Part shown: positions 1 through 12,089 of the stretch, piece by piece
How the letters are laid out: each line of letters begins with the position of its first letter
How positions within the stretch are numbered: the first letter of the stretch is position 1
Source: Sepiola atlantica
Lineage: Eukaryota; Mollusca; Cephalopoda; Sepiida; Sepiolidae
Length of the DNA stretch: 64,000 bases
Assembly (NCBI GenBank): GCA_963556195.1
Contig: CAUVYP010000579.1
Coordinates: 992,001 to 1,056,000, forward strand
Reading direction: 5' to 3'
Position numbers and translations under genes: made by a program
Notes under the pieces: generated by a model
The model's database searches: none
What the model was told of the DNA's origin: nothing
The model's input: the letters and a program-made list of their open reading frames with translations, nothing else

Positions 1-929
1 TGTTGATGTTTTGCGTATTCAGTTTGTATCGACATATCTCCGGGAGTACAAGAGCTGAACTTCTGAAACTCAGTACTTCAGTAGAAAATGTGTGTCCGCT
101 AATGTCTGCAAAGTTTCAGAGCACAATTCTTATAAATGTGGAAGTTATAAACACAAGCGATATCAACTTAAAATCGCACTAAATTTTGTTGATGTTTTGC
201 GTATTCAGTTTGTATCGACATATCTCCGGGAGTACAAGAGCTGAACTTCTGAAACTTGGAACTTCAGTAGAAAATGTGTGTCCGCTAATGTCTGCAAAGT
301 TTCAGAGCACAATTTGTATAAATGTGGAAGTTATAAACACAAGCGATATCAACTTAAAATCGCACTAAATTTTGTTGATGTTTTGCGTATTCAGTTTGTA
401 TCGACATATCTCCGGGAGTACAAGAGCTGAACTTCTGAAACTTGGTACTTCAGTAGAAAATGTGTGTCCGCTAATGTCTGCAAAGTTTCGGAGCACAATT
501 CTTATAAATGTGGAAGTTATAAACAAAAGCGATATCAACTTAAAATCGCACTAAATTTTGTTGATGTTTTGCGTATTCAGTTTGTATCGACATATCTCCG
601 GGAGTACAAGAGCTGAACTTCTGAAACTTGGTACTTCAGTAGAAAATGTGTGTCCGCTAATGTCTGCAAAGTTTCGGAGCACAATTCTTATAAATGTGGA
701 AGTTATTAACAAAAGACCTATCAACTTAAAATCGCACTAAATTTTGTTTATGTTTTGCGTATTCAGTTTGTATCGACATATCTCCGGGAGTACAAGAGCT
801 GAACTTCTGAAACTTGGTACTTCAGTAGAAAATGTGTGTCCGCTAATGTCTGCAAAGTTTCAGAGCACAATTCTTATAAATGTGGAAGTTATAAACAAAA
901 GCGATATCAACTTAAAATCGCACTAAATT

Positions 930-1115
930 TTGTTGATGTTTTGCGTATTCAGTTTGTATCGACATATCTCCGGGAGTACAAGAGCTGAACTTCTGAAACT
1001 TGGTACTTCAGTAGAAAATGTGTGTCCGCTAATGTCTGCAAAGTTTCAGAGCACAATTTGTATAAATGTGGAAGTTATAAACACAAGCGATATCAACTTA
1101 AAATCGCACTAAATT
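930..1115 (+). repeat. Representative monomer (type A) with internal landmarks
   Basis: This copy illustrates the unit. Bases 7-9 are ATG and 181-183 are TAA. Bases 9-72 are almost invariant across the window and include ATCG at 29-32 and CTCCGGGAG at 39-47. A 10-bp inverted repeat joins bases 63-72 to 112-121. TATAAAT occupies bases 132-138. Most diagnostic variation lies in the last third, at 119, 130-131, 150 and 154-171, and at the junction with the next unit. GC content is about 35% and there are six CpGs (15, 31, 42, 98, 159, 176), with a seventh at 118 in cgg-type monomers. Confidence 0.95.
992..1050. repeat. 10-bp inverted repeat (dyad) inside the monomer
   Basis: TCTGAAACTT at 992-1001 is the exact reverse complement of AAGTTTCAGA at 1041-1050, with 39 bases between. 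The pair recurs in the cag-type monomers (A, D, F, F', X). In cgg-type monomers base 119 breaks one DNA pair, which would become a G-U wobble in RNA. In H monomers with ctcagt the end of the left arm changes as well. It could form a hairpin or cruciform or be a symmetric binding site; no function is shown here. Confidence 0.75.
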
Positions 1116-3161
1116 TTGTTGATGTTTTGCGTATTCAGTTTGTATCGACATATCTCCGGGAGTACAAGAGCTGAACTTCTGAAACTTGGTACTTCAGTAG
1201 AAAATGTGTGTCCGCTAATGTCTGCAAAGTTTCAGAGCACAATTCTTATAAATGTGGAAGTTATAAACAAAAGCGATATCAACTTAAAATCGCACTAAAT
1301 TTTGTTGATGTTTTGCGTATTCAGTTTGTATCGACATATCTCCGGGAGTACAAGAGCTGAACTTCTGAAACTTGGTACTTCAGTAGAAAATGTGTGTCCG
1401 CTAATGTCTGCAAAGTTTCGGAGCACAATTCTTATAAATGTGGAAGTTATTAACACAAGCGATATACCTTTTAAATCGCACTAAATTTTGTTGATGTTTT
1501 GCGTATTCAGTTTGTATCGACATATCTCCGGGAGTACAAGAGCTGAACTTCTGAAACTTGGTACTTCAGTAGAAAATGTGTGTCCGCTAATGTCTGCGAA
1601 GTTTCAGAGCACAATTCTTATAAATGTGGAAGTTATAAACAAAAGCGATATCAACTTAAAATCGCACTAAATTTTGTTGATGTTTTGCGTATTCAGTTTG
1701 TATCGACATATCTCCGGGAGTACAAGAGCTGAACTTCTGAAACTTGGAACTTCAGTAGAAAATGTGTGTCCGCTAATGTCTGCAAAGTTTCAGAGCACAA
1801 TTTGTATAAATGTGGAAGTTATAAACACAAGCGATATCAACTTAAAATCGCACTAAATTTTGTTGATGTTTTGCGTATTCAGTTTGTATCGACATATCTC
1901 CGGGAGTACAAGAGCTGAACTTCTGAAACTTGGTACTTCAGTAGAAAATGTGTGTCCGCTAATGTCTGCAAAGTTTCGGAGCACAATTCTTATAAATGTG
2001 GAAGTTATGAACAAAAGCGATATCAACTTAAAATCGCACTAAATTTTGTTGATGTTTTGCGTATTCAGTTTGTATCGACATATCTCCGGGAGTACAAGAG
2101 CTGAACTTCTGAAACTTGGTACTTCAGTAGAAAATGTGTGTCCGCTAATGTCTGCAAAGTTTCGGAGCACAATTCTTATAAATGTGGAAGTTATTAACAA
2201 AAGACCTATCAACTTAAAATCGCACTAAATTTTGTTTATGTTTTGCGTATTCAGTTTGTATCGACATATCTCCGGGAGTACAAGAGCTGAACTTCTGAAA
2301 CTTGGTACTTCAGTAGAAAATGTGTGTCCGCTAATGTCTGCAAAGTTTCAGAGCACAATTCTTATAAATGTGGAAGTTATAAACAAAAGCGATATCAACT
2401 TAAAATCGCACTAAATTTTGTTGATGTTTTGCGTATTCAGTTTGTATCGACATATCTCCGGGAGTACAAGAGCTGAACTTCTGAAACTTGGTACTTCAGT
2501 AGAAAATGTGTGTCCGCTAATGTCTGCAAAGTTTCAGAGCACAATTTGTATAAATGTGGAAGTTATAAACACAAGCGATATCAACTTAAAATCGCACTAA
2601 ATTTTGTTGATGTTTTGCGTATTCAGTTTGTATCGACATATCTCCGGGAGTACAAGAGCTGAACTTCTGAAACTTGGTACTTCAGTAGAAAATGTGTGTC
2701 CGCTAATGTCTGCAAAGTTTCGGAGCACAATTCTTATAAATGTGGAAGTTATAAACAAAAGCGATATCAACTTAAAATCGCACTAAATTTTGTTGATGTT
2801 TTGCGTATTCAGTTTGTATCGACATATCTCCGGGAGTACAAGAGCTGAACTTCTGAAACTTGGTACTTCAGTAGAAAATGTGTGTCCGCTAATGTCTGCA
2901 AAGTTTCGGAGCACAATTCTTATAAATGTGGAAGTTATTAACAAAAGACCTATCAACTTAAAATCGCACTAAATGTTGTTTATGTTTTGCGTATTCAGTT
3001 TGTATCGACATATCTCCGGGAGTACAAGAGCTGAACTTCTGAAACTTGGTACTTCAGTAGAAAATGTGTGTCCGCTAATGTCTGCAAAGTTTCGGAGCAC
3101 AATTCTTATAAATGTGGAAGTTATAAACAAAAGCGATATACCTTTTAAATCGCACTAAATT

Positions 3162-6100
3162 TTGTTGATGTTTTGCGTATTCAGTTTGTATCGACATATC
3201 TCCGGGAGTACAAGAGCTGAACTTCTGAAACTCAGTACTTCAGTAGAAAATGTGTGTCCGCTAATGTCTGCAAAGTTTCAGAGCACAATTCTTATAAATG
3301 TGGAAGTTATAAACACAAGCGATATCAACTTAAAATCGCACTAAATTTTGTTGATGTTTTGCGTATTCAGTTTGTATCGACATATCTCCGGGAGTACAAG
3401 AGCTGAACTTCTGAAACTTGGAACTTCAGTAGAAAATGTGTGTCCGCTAATGTCTGCAAAGTTTCAGAGCACAATTTGTATAAATGTGGAAGTTATAAAC
3501 ACAAGCGATATCAACTTAAAATCGCACTAAATTTTGTTGATGTTTTGCGTATTCAGTTTGTATCGACATATCTCCGGGAGTACAAGAGCTGAACTTCTGA
3601 AACTTGGTACTTCAGTAGAAAATGTGTGTCCGCTAATGTCTGCAAAGTTTCGGAGCACAATTCTTATAAATGTGGAAGTTATAAACAAAAGCGATATCAA
3701 CTTAAAATCGCACTAAATTTTGTTGATGTTTTGCGTATTCAGTTTGTATCGACATATCTCCGGGAGTACAAGAGCTGAACTTCTGAAACTTGGTACTTCA
3801 GTAGAAAATGTGTGTCCGCTAATGTCTGCAAAGTTTCGGAGCACAATTCTTATAAATGTGGAAGTTATTAACAAAAGACCTATCAACTTAAAATCGCACT
3901 AAATTTTGTTTATGTTTTGCGTATTCAGTTTGTATCGACATATCTCCGGGAGTACAAGAGCTGAACTTCTGAAACTTGGTACTTCAGTAGAAAATGTGTG
4001 TCCGCTAATGTCTGCAAAGTTTCAGAGCACAATTCTTATAAATGTGGAAGTTATAAACAAAAGCGATATCAACTTAAAATCGCACTAAATTTTGTTGATG
4101 TTTTGCGTATTCAGTTTGTATCGACATATCTCCGGGAGTACAAGAGCTGAACTTCTGAAACTTGGTACTTCAGTAGAAAATGTGTGTCCGCTAATGTCTG
4201 CAAAGTTTCAGAGCACAATTTGTATAAATGTGGAAGTTATAAACACAAGCGATATCAACTTAAAATCGCACTAAATTTTGTTGATGTTTTGCGTATTCAG
4301 TTTGTATCGACATATCTCCGGGAGTACAAGAGCTGAACTTCTGAAACTTGGTACTTCAGTAGAAAATGTGTGTCCGCTAATGTCTGCAAAGTTTCAGAGC
4401 ACAATTCTTATAAATGTGGAAGTTATAAACAAAAGCGATATCAACTTAAAATCGCACTAAATTTTGTTGATGTTTTGCGTATTCAGTTTGTATCGACATA
4501 TCTCCGGGAGTACAAGAGCTGAACTTCTGAAACTTGGTACTTCAGTAGAAAATGTGTGTCCGCTAATGTCTGCAAAGTTTCGGAGCACAATTCTTATAAA
4601 TGTGGAAGTTATTAACACAAGCGATATACCTTTTAAATCGCACTAAATTTTGTTGATGTTTTGCGTATTCAGTTTGTATCGACATATCTCCGGGAGTACA
4701 AGAGCTGAACTTCTGAAACTTGGTACTTCAGTAGAAAATGTGTGTCCGCTAATGTCTGCGAAGTTTCAGAGCACAATTCTTATAAATGTGGAAGTTATAA
4801 ACAAAAGCGATATCAACTTAAAATCGCACTAAATTTTGTTGATGTTTTGCGTATTCAGTTTGTATCGACATATCTCCGGGAGTACAAGAGCTGAACTTCT
4901 GAAACTTGGAACTTCAGTAGAAAATGTGTGTCCGCTAATGTCTGCAAAGTTTCAGAGCACAATTTGTATAAATGTGGAAGTTATAAACACAAGCGATATC
5001 AACTTAAAATCGCACTAAATTTTGTTGATGTTTTGCGTATTCAGTTTGTATCGACATATCTCCGGGAGTACAAGAGCTGAACTTCTGAAACTTGGTACTT
5101 CAGTAGAAAATGTGTGTCCGCTAATGTCTGCAAAGTTTCGGAGCACAATTCTTATAAATGTGGAAGTTATAAACAAAAGCGATATCAACTTAAAATCGCA
5201 CTAAATTTTGTTGATGTTTTGCGTATTCAGTTTGTATCGACATATCTCCGGGAGTACAAGAGCTGAACTTCTGAAACTTGGTACTTCAGTAGAAAATGTG
5301 TGTCCGCTAATGTCTGCAAAGTTTCGGAGCACAATTCTTATAAATGTGGAAGTTATTAACAAAAGACCTATCAACTTAAAATCGCACTAAATTTTGTTTA
5401 TGTTTTGCGTATTCAGTTTGTATCGACATATCTCCGGGAGTACAAGAGCTGAACTTCTGAAACTTGGTACTTCAGTAGAAAATGTGTGTCCGCTAATGTC
5501 TGCAAAGTTTCAGAGCACAATTCTTATAAATGTGGAAGTTATAAACAAAAGCGATATCAACTTAAAATCGCACTAAATTTTGTTGATGTTTTGCGTATTC
5601 AGTTTGTATCGACATATCTCCGGGAGTACAAGAGCTGGACTTCTGAAACTTGGTACTTCAGTAGAAAATGTGTGTCCGCTAATGTCTGCAAAGTTTCAGA
5701 GCACAATTTGTATAAATGTGGAAGTTATAAACACAAGCGATATCAACTTAAAATCGCACTAAATTTTGTTGATGTTTTGCGTATTCAGTTTGTATCGACA
5801 TATCTCCGGGAGTACAAGAGCTGAACTTCTGAAACTTGGTACTTCAGTAGAAAATGTGTGTCCGCTAATGTCTGCAAAGTTTCGGAGCACAATTCTTATA
5901 AATGTGGAAGTTATAAACAAAAGCGATATCAACTTAAAATCGCACTAAATTTTGTTGATGTTTTGCGTATTCAGTTTGTATCGACATATCTCCGGGAGTA
6001 CAAGAGCTGAACTTCTGAAACTTGGTACTTCAGTAGAAAATGTGTGTCCGCTAATGTCTGCAAAGTTTCGGAGCACAATTCTTATAAATGTGGAAGTTAT

Positions 6101-7625
6101 TAACAAAAGACCTATCAACTTAAAATCGCACTAAATGTTGTTTATGTTTTGCGTATTCAGTTTGTATCGACATATCTCCGGGAGTACAAGAGCTGAACTT
6201 CTGAAACTTGGTACTTCAGTAGAAAATGTGTGTCCGCTAATGTCTGCAAAGTTTCGGAGCACAATTCTTATAAATGTGGAAGTTATAAACAAAAGCGATA
6301 TACCTTTTAAATCGCACTAAATTTTGTTGATGTTTTGCGTATTCAGTTTGTATCGACATATCTCCGGGAGTACAAGAGCTGAACTTCTGAAACTCAGTAC
6401 TTCAGTAGAAAATGTGTGTCCGCTAATGTCTGCAAAGTTTCAGAGCACAATTCTTATAAATGTGGAAGTTATAAACACAAGCGATATCAACTTAAAATCG
6501 CACTAAATTTTGTTGATGTTTTGCGTATTCAGTTTGTATCGACATATCTCCGGGAGTACAAGAGCTGAACTTCTAAAACTTGGTACTTCAGTAGAAAATG
6601 TGTGTCCGCTAATGTCTGCAAAGTTTCGGAGCACAATTCTTATAAATGTGGAAGTTATTAACAAAAGACCTATCAACTTTAAATCGCACTAAATTTTGTT
6701 TATGTTTTGCGTATTCAGTTTGTATCGACATATCTTCGGGAGTACAAGAGCTGACCTTCTGAAACTTCGTACATCAGTAGAAAATGTGTGTCCGCTATTG
6801 TCTGCAAAGTTTCGGAGCTCAATTCTCATAAATGTGGAAGTTATAAACGAAAGCGATATCAACTTAAAATCGCACTAAATTTTGTTGATGTTTTGCGTAT
6901 TTAGTTTGTATCGACATATCTCCGGGAGTACAAGAGCTGAACTTCTTAAACTTGGTACTTCAGTAGAAAATGTGTGTCCGCTAATGTCTGCAAAGTTACG
7001 GAGCACAATTCTTATAAATGTGGAAGTTATAAACACAAGCGATATCAACTTAAAATCGCACTAAATTTTGTTGATGTTTTGCGTATTCAGTTTGTATCGA
7101 CATATCTCCGGGAGTACAAGAGCTGAACTTCTGAAACTTGGTACTTCAGTAGAAAATGTGTGTCCGCTAATGTCTGCAAAGTTTCGGAGCACAATTCTTA
7201 TAAATGTGGAAGTTATAAACAAAAGCGATATCAACTTAAAATCGCACTAAATTTTGTTGATGTTTTGCGTATTCAGTTTGTATCGACATATCTCCGGGAG
7301 TACAAGAGCTGAACTTCTGAAACTTGGTACTTCAGTAGAAAATGTGTGTCCGCTAATGTCTGCAAAGTTTCGGAGCACAATTCTTATAAATGTGGAAGTT
7401 ATTAACACAAGCGATATACCTTATAAATCGCACTAAATGTTGTTGATGTTTTGCGTATTCAGTTTGTATCGACATATCTCCGGGAGTACAAGAGCTGAAC
7501 TTCTGAAACTTGGTACTTCAGTAGAAAATGTGTGTCCGCTAATGTCTGCAAAGTTTCGGAGCACAATTCTTATAAATGTGGAAGTTATAAACAAAAGCGA
7601 TATACCTTTTAAATCGCACTAAATT
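3162..7625 (+). repeat. HOR unit, complete 24-mer (4,464 bp)
   Basis: The order is H, A B C D, A F E F', A B C D, A' B C G, H C2 I, J B K, ending in a G-like monomer at 7440. This is the most complete unit in the window. Twenty-three consecutive monomers from 3162 have the same encoded variants as those from 7626, so the two copies separated very recently or were homogenised. Distinctive members are A' at 5580 (a59 to g), the divergent I monomer at 6696, and K at 7254 (block ending PY). Confidence 0.92.
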
Positions 7626-10600
7626 TTGTTGATGTTTTGCGTATTCAGTTTGTATCGACATATCTCCGGGAGTACAAGAGCTGAACTTCTGAAACTCAGT
7701 ACTTCAGTAGAAAATGTGTGTCCGCTAATGTCTGCAAAGTTTCAGAGCACAATTCTTATAAATGTGGAAGTTATAAACACAAGCGATATCAACTTAAAAT
7801 CGCACTAAATTTTGTTGATGTTTTGCGTATTCAGTTTGTATCGACATATCTCCGGGAGTACAAGAGCTGAACTTCTGAAACTTGGAACTTCAGTAGAAAA
7901 TGTGTGTCCGCTAATGTCTGCAAAGTTTCAGAGCACAATTTGTATAAATGTGGAAGTTATAAACACAAGCGATATCAACTTAAAATCGCACTAAATTTTG
8001 TTGATGTTTTGCGTATTCAGTTTGTATCGACATATCTCCGGGAGTACAAGAGCTGAACTTCTGAAACTTGGTACTTCAGTAGAAAATGTGTGTCCGCTAA
8101 TGTCTGCAAAGTTTCGGAGCACAATTCTTATAAATGTGGAAGTTATAAACAAAAGCGATATCAACTTAAAATCGCACTAAATTTTGTTGATGTTTTGCGT
8201 ATTCAGTTTGTATCGACATATCTCCGGGAGTACAAGAGCTGAACTTCTGAAACTTGGTACTTCAGTAGAAAATGTGTGTCCGCTAATGTCTGCAAAGTTT
8301 CGGAGCACAATTCTTATAAATGTGGAAGTTATTAACAAAAGACCTATCAACTTAAAATCGCACTAAATTTTGTTTATGTTTTGCGTATTCAGTTTGTATC
8401 GACATATCTCCGGGAGTACAAGAGCTGAACTTCTGAAACTTGGTACTTCAGTAGAAAATGTGTGTCCGCTAATGTCTGCAAAGTTTCAGAGCACAATTCT
8501 TATAAATGTGGAAGTTATAAACAAAAGCGATATCAACTTAAAATCGCACTAAATTTTGTTGATGTTTTGCGTATTCAGTTTGTATCGACATATCTCCGGG
8601 AGTACAAGAGCTGAACTTCTGAAACTTGGTACTTCAGTAGAAAATGTGTGTCCGCTAATGTCTGCAAAGTTTCAGAGCACAATTTGTATAAATGTGGAAG
8701 TTATAAACACAAGCGATATCAACTTAAAATCGCACTAAATTTTGTTGATGTTTTGCGTATTCAGTTTGTATCGACATATCTCCGGGAGTACAAGAGCTGA
8801 ACTTCTGAAACTTGGTACTTCAGTAGAAAATGTGTGTCCGCTAATGTCTGCAAAGTTTCAGAGCACAATTCTTATAAATGTGGAAGTTATAAACAAAAGC
8901 GATATCAACTTAAAATCGCACTAAATTTTGTTGATGTTTTGCGTATTCAGTTTGTATCGACATATCTCCGGGAGTACAAGAGCTGAACTTCTGAAACTTG
9001 GTACTTCAGTAGAAAATGTGTGTCCGCTAATGTCTGCAAAGTTTCGGAGCACAATTCTTATAAATGTGGAAGTTATTAACACAAGCGATATACCTTTTAA
9101 ATCGCACTAAATTTTGTTGATGTTTTGCGTATTCAGTTTGTATCGACATATCTCCGGGAGTACAAGAGCTGAACTTCTGAAACTTGGTACTTCAGTAGAA
9201 AATGTGTGTCCGCTAATGTCTGCGAAGTTTCAGAGCACAATTCTTATAAATGTGGAAGTTATAAACAAAAGCGATATCAACTTAAAATCGCACTAAATTT
9301 TGTTGATGTTTTGCGTATTCAGTTTGTATCGACATATCTCCGGGAGTACAAGAGCTGAACTTCTGAAACTTGGAACTTCAGTAGAAAATGTGTGTCCGCT
9401 AATGTCTGCAAAGTTTCAGAGCACAATTTGTATAAATGTGGAAGTTATAAACACAAGCGATATCAACTTAAAATCGCACTAAATTTTGTTGATGTTTTGC
9501 GTATTCAGTTTGTATCGACATATCTCCGGGAGTACAAGAGCTGAACTTCTGAAACTTGGTACTTCAGTAGAAAATGTGTGTCCGCTAATGTCTGCAAAGT
9601 TTCGGAGCACAATTCTTATAAATGTGGAAGTTATAAACAAAAGCGATATCAACTTAAAATCGCACTAAATTTTGTTGATGTTTTGCGTATTCAGTTTGTA
9701 TCGACATATCTCCGGGAGTACAAGAGCTGAACTTCTGAAACTTGGTACTTCAGTAGAAAATGTGTGTCCGCTAATGTCTGCAAAGTTTCGGAGCACAATT
9801 CTTATAAATGTGGAAGTTATTAACAAAAGACCTATCAACTTAAAATCGCACTAAATTTTGTTTATGTTTTGCGTATTCAGTTTGTATCGACATATCTCCG
9901 GGAGTACAAGAGCTGAACTTCTGAAACTTGGTACTTCAGTAGAAAATGTGTGTCCGCTAATGTCTGCAAAGTTTCAGAGCACAATTCTTATAAATGTGGA
10001 AGTTATAAACAAAAGCGATATCAACTTAAAATCGCACTAAATTTTGTTGATGTTTTGCGTATTCAGTTTGTATCGACATATCTCCGGGAGTACAAGAGCT
10101 GGACTTCTGAAACTTGGTACTTCAGTAGAAAATGTGTGTCCGCTAATGTCTGCAAAGTTTCAGAGCACAATTTGTATAAATGTGGAAGTTATAAACACAA
10201 GCGATATCAACTTAAAATCGCACTAAATTTTGTTGATGTTTTGCGTATTCAGTTTGTATCGACATATCTCCGGGAGTACAAGAGCTGAACTTCTGAAACT
10301 TGGTACTTCAGTAGAAAATGTGTGTCCGCTAATGTCTGCAAAGTTTCGGAGCACAATTCTTATAAATGTGGAAGTTATAAACAAAAGCGATATCAACTTA
10401 AAATCGCACTAAATTTTGTTGATGTTTTGCGTATTCAGTTTGTATCGACATATCTCCGGGAGTACAAGAGCTGAACTTCTGAAACTTGGTACTTCAGTAG
10501 AAAATGTGTGTCCGCTAATGTCTGCAAAGTTTCGGAGCACAATTCTTATAAATGTGGAAGTTATTAACAAAAGACCTATCAACTTAAAATCGCACTAAAT

Positions 10601-11903
10601 GTTGTTTATGTTTTGCGTATTCAGTTTGTATCGACATATCTCCGGGAGTACAAGAGCTGAACTTCTGAAACTTGGTACTTCAGTAGAAAATGTGTGTCCG
10701 CTAATGTCTGCAAAGTTTCGGAGCACAATTCTTATAAATGTGGAAGTTATAAACAAAAGCGATATACCTTTTAAATCGCACTAAATTTTGTTGATGTTTT
10801 GCGTATTCAGTTTGTATCGACATATCTCCGGGAGTACAAGAGCTGAACTTCTGAAACTCAGTACTTCAGTAGAAAATGTGTGTCCGCTAATGTCTGCAAA
10901 GTTTCAGAGCACAATTCTTATAAATGTGGAAGTTATAAACACAAGCGATATCAACTTAAAATCGCACTAAATTTTGTTGATGTTTTGCGTATTCAGTTTG
11001 TATCGACATATCTCCGGGAGTACAAGAGCTGAACTTCTAAAACTTGGTACTTCAGTAGAAAATGTGTGTCCGCTAATGTCTGCAAAGTTTCGGAGCACAA
11101 TTCTTATAAATGTGGAAGTTATTAACAAAAGACCTATCAACTTTAAATCGCACTAAATTTTGTTTATGTTTTGCGTATTCAGTTTGTATCGACATATCTT
11201 CGGGAGTACAAGAGCTGACCTTCTGAAACTTCGTACATCAGTAGAAAATGTGTGTCCGCTATTGTCTGCAAAGTTTCGGAGCTCAATTCTCATAAATGTG
11301 GAAGTTATAAACGAAAGCGATATCAACTTAAAATCGCACTAAATTTTGTTGATGTTTTGCGTATTTAGTTTGTATCGACATATCTCCGGGAGTACAAGAG
11401 CTGAACTTCTTAAACTTGGTACTTCAGTAGAAAATGTGTGTCCGCTAATGTCTGCAAAGTTACGGAGCACAATTCTTATAAATGTGGAAGTTATAAACAC
11501 AAGCGATATCAACTTAAAATCGCACTAAATTTTGTTGATGTTTTGCGTATTCAGTTTGTATCGACATATCTCCGGGAGTACAAGAGCTGAACTTCTGAAA
11601 CTTGGTACTTCAGTAGAAAATGTGTGTCCGCTAATGTCTGCAAAGTTTCGGAGCACAATTCTTATAAATGTGGAAGTTATAAACAAAAGCGATATCAACT
11701 TAAAATCGCACTAAATTTTGTTGATGTTTTGCGTATTCAGTTTGTATCGACATATCTCCGGGAGTACAAGAGCTGAACTTCTGAAACTTGGTACTTCAGT
11801 AGAAAATGTGTGTCCGCTAATGTCTGCAAAGTTTCGGAGCACAATTCTTATAAATGTGGAAGTTATTAACACAAGCGATATACCTTATAAATCGCACTAA
11901 ATG
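7626..11903 (+). repeat. HOR unit, second 24-mer copy, 23 monomers retained
   Basis: This unit repeats the order of 3162-7439 monomer for monomer, from H at 7626 to K at 11718, at an offset of 4,464 bp. Comparing the open-frame translations I see no difference over the 23 monomers; silent differences were not checked exhaustively. The 24th monomer is replaced by the hybrid at 11904. Confidence 0.92.
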
Positions 11904-12089
11904 TTGTTGATGTTTTGCGTATTCAGTTTGTATCGACATATCTCCGGGAGTACAAGAGCTGAACTTCTGAAACTTGGTACTTCAGTAGAAAATGTGTGTC
12001 CGCTAATGTCTGCAAAGTTTCAGAGCACAATTTGTATAAATGTGGAAGTTATAAACACAAGCGATATCAACTTAAAATCGCACTAAATT
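11904..12089 (+). repeat. Hybrid monomer at a two-monomer deletion
   Basis: The 5' junction has ATG at the end of the preceding unit (a g at base 186), as in the G-like monomer at 7440. The 3' half has the cag, tgt, aca, SDINL set of type A. Base 75 is t, unlike the A at 7812 that occupies the equivalent slot. The simplest reading is a crossover between a G-like monomer and an A monomer, removing H and shortening the 24-mer to 22. Confidence 0.75.

Larger units (their letters stand above)
1..3161 (+). repeat. HOR unit, 17-monomer version
   Basis: The order is H, A B C D, A F E F', A B C D, A B C G. The A monomers at 186 and 1674 carry ggaac at bases 73-77, a marker that returns in the following units. 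The order matches the first 17 monomers of the next unit, except that A' at 5580 corresponds to plain A here (2418). It then jumps straight to the next H, lacking the seven monomers H C2 I J B K G'. A private base change (g at 2009) marks the B monomer at 1860. Confidence 0.88.

Noticed and set aside
958..974. Possible CENP-B box (ATCG followed by CGGG)
   Set aside because: The known box needs TTCG, four bases, A, two bases, CGGG. Here the first half is ATCG and CGGG starts two bases too far away. In cgg-type monomers TTCG plus A occurs at 117-125 but no CGGG follows. Neither is a match.
5486..5824. 112-codon open frames in another phase (also at 9950, 14042, 17762, 19808, 20738, 22784)
   Set aside because: They appear only where a59 to g in A' removes the single TGA of that phase. 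They are shadows of the repeat, with no support as genes.
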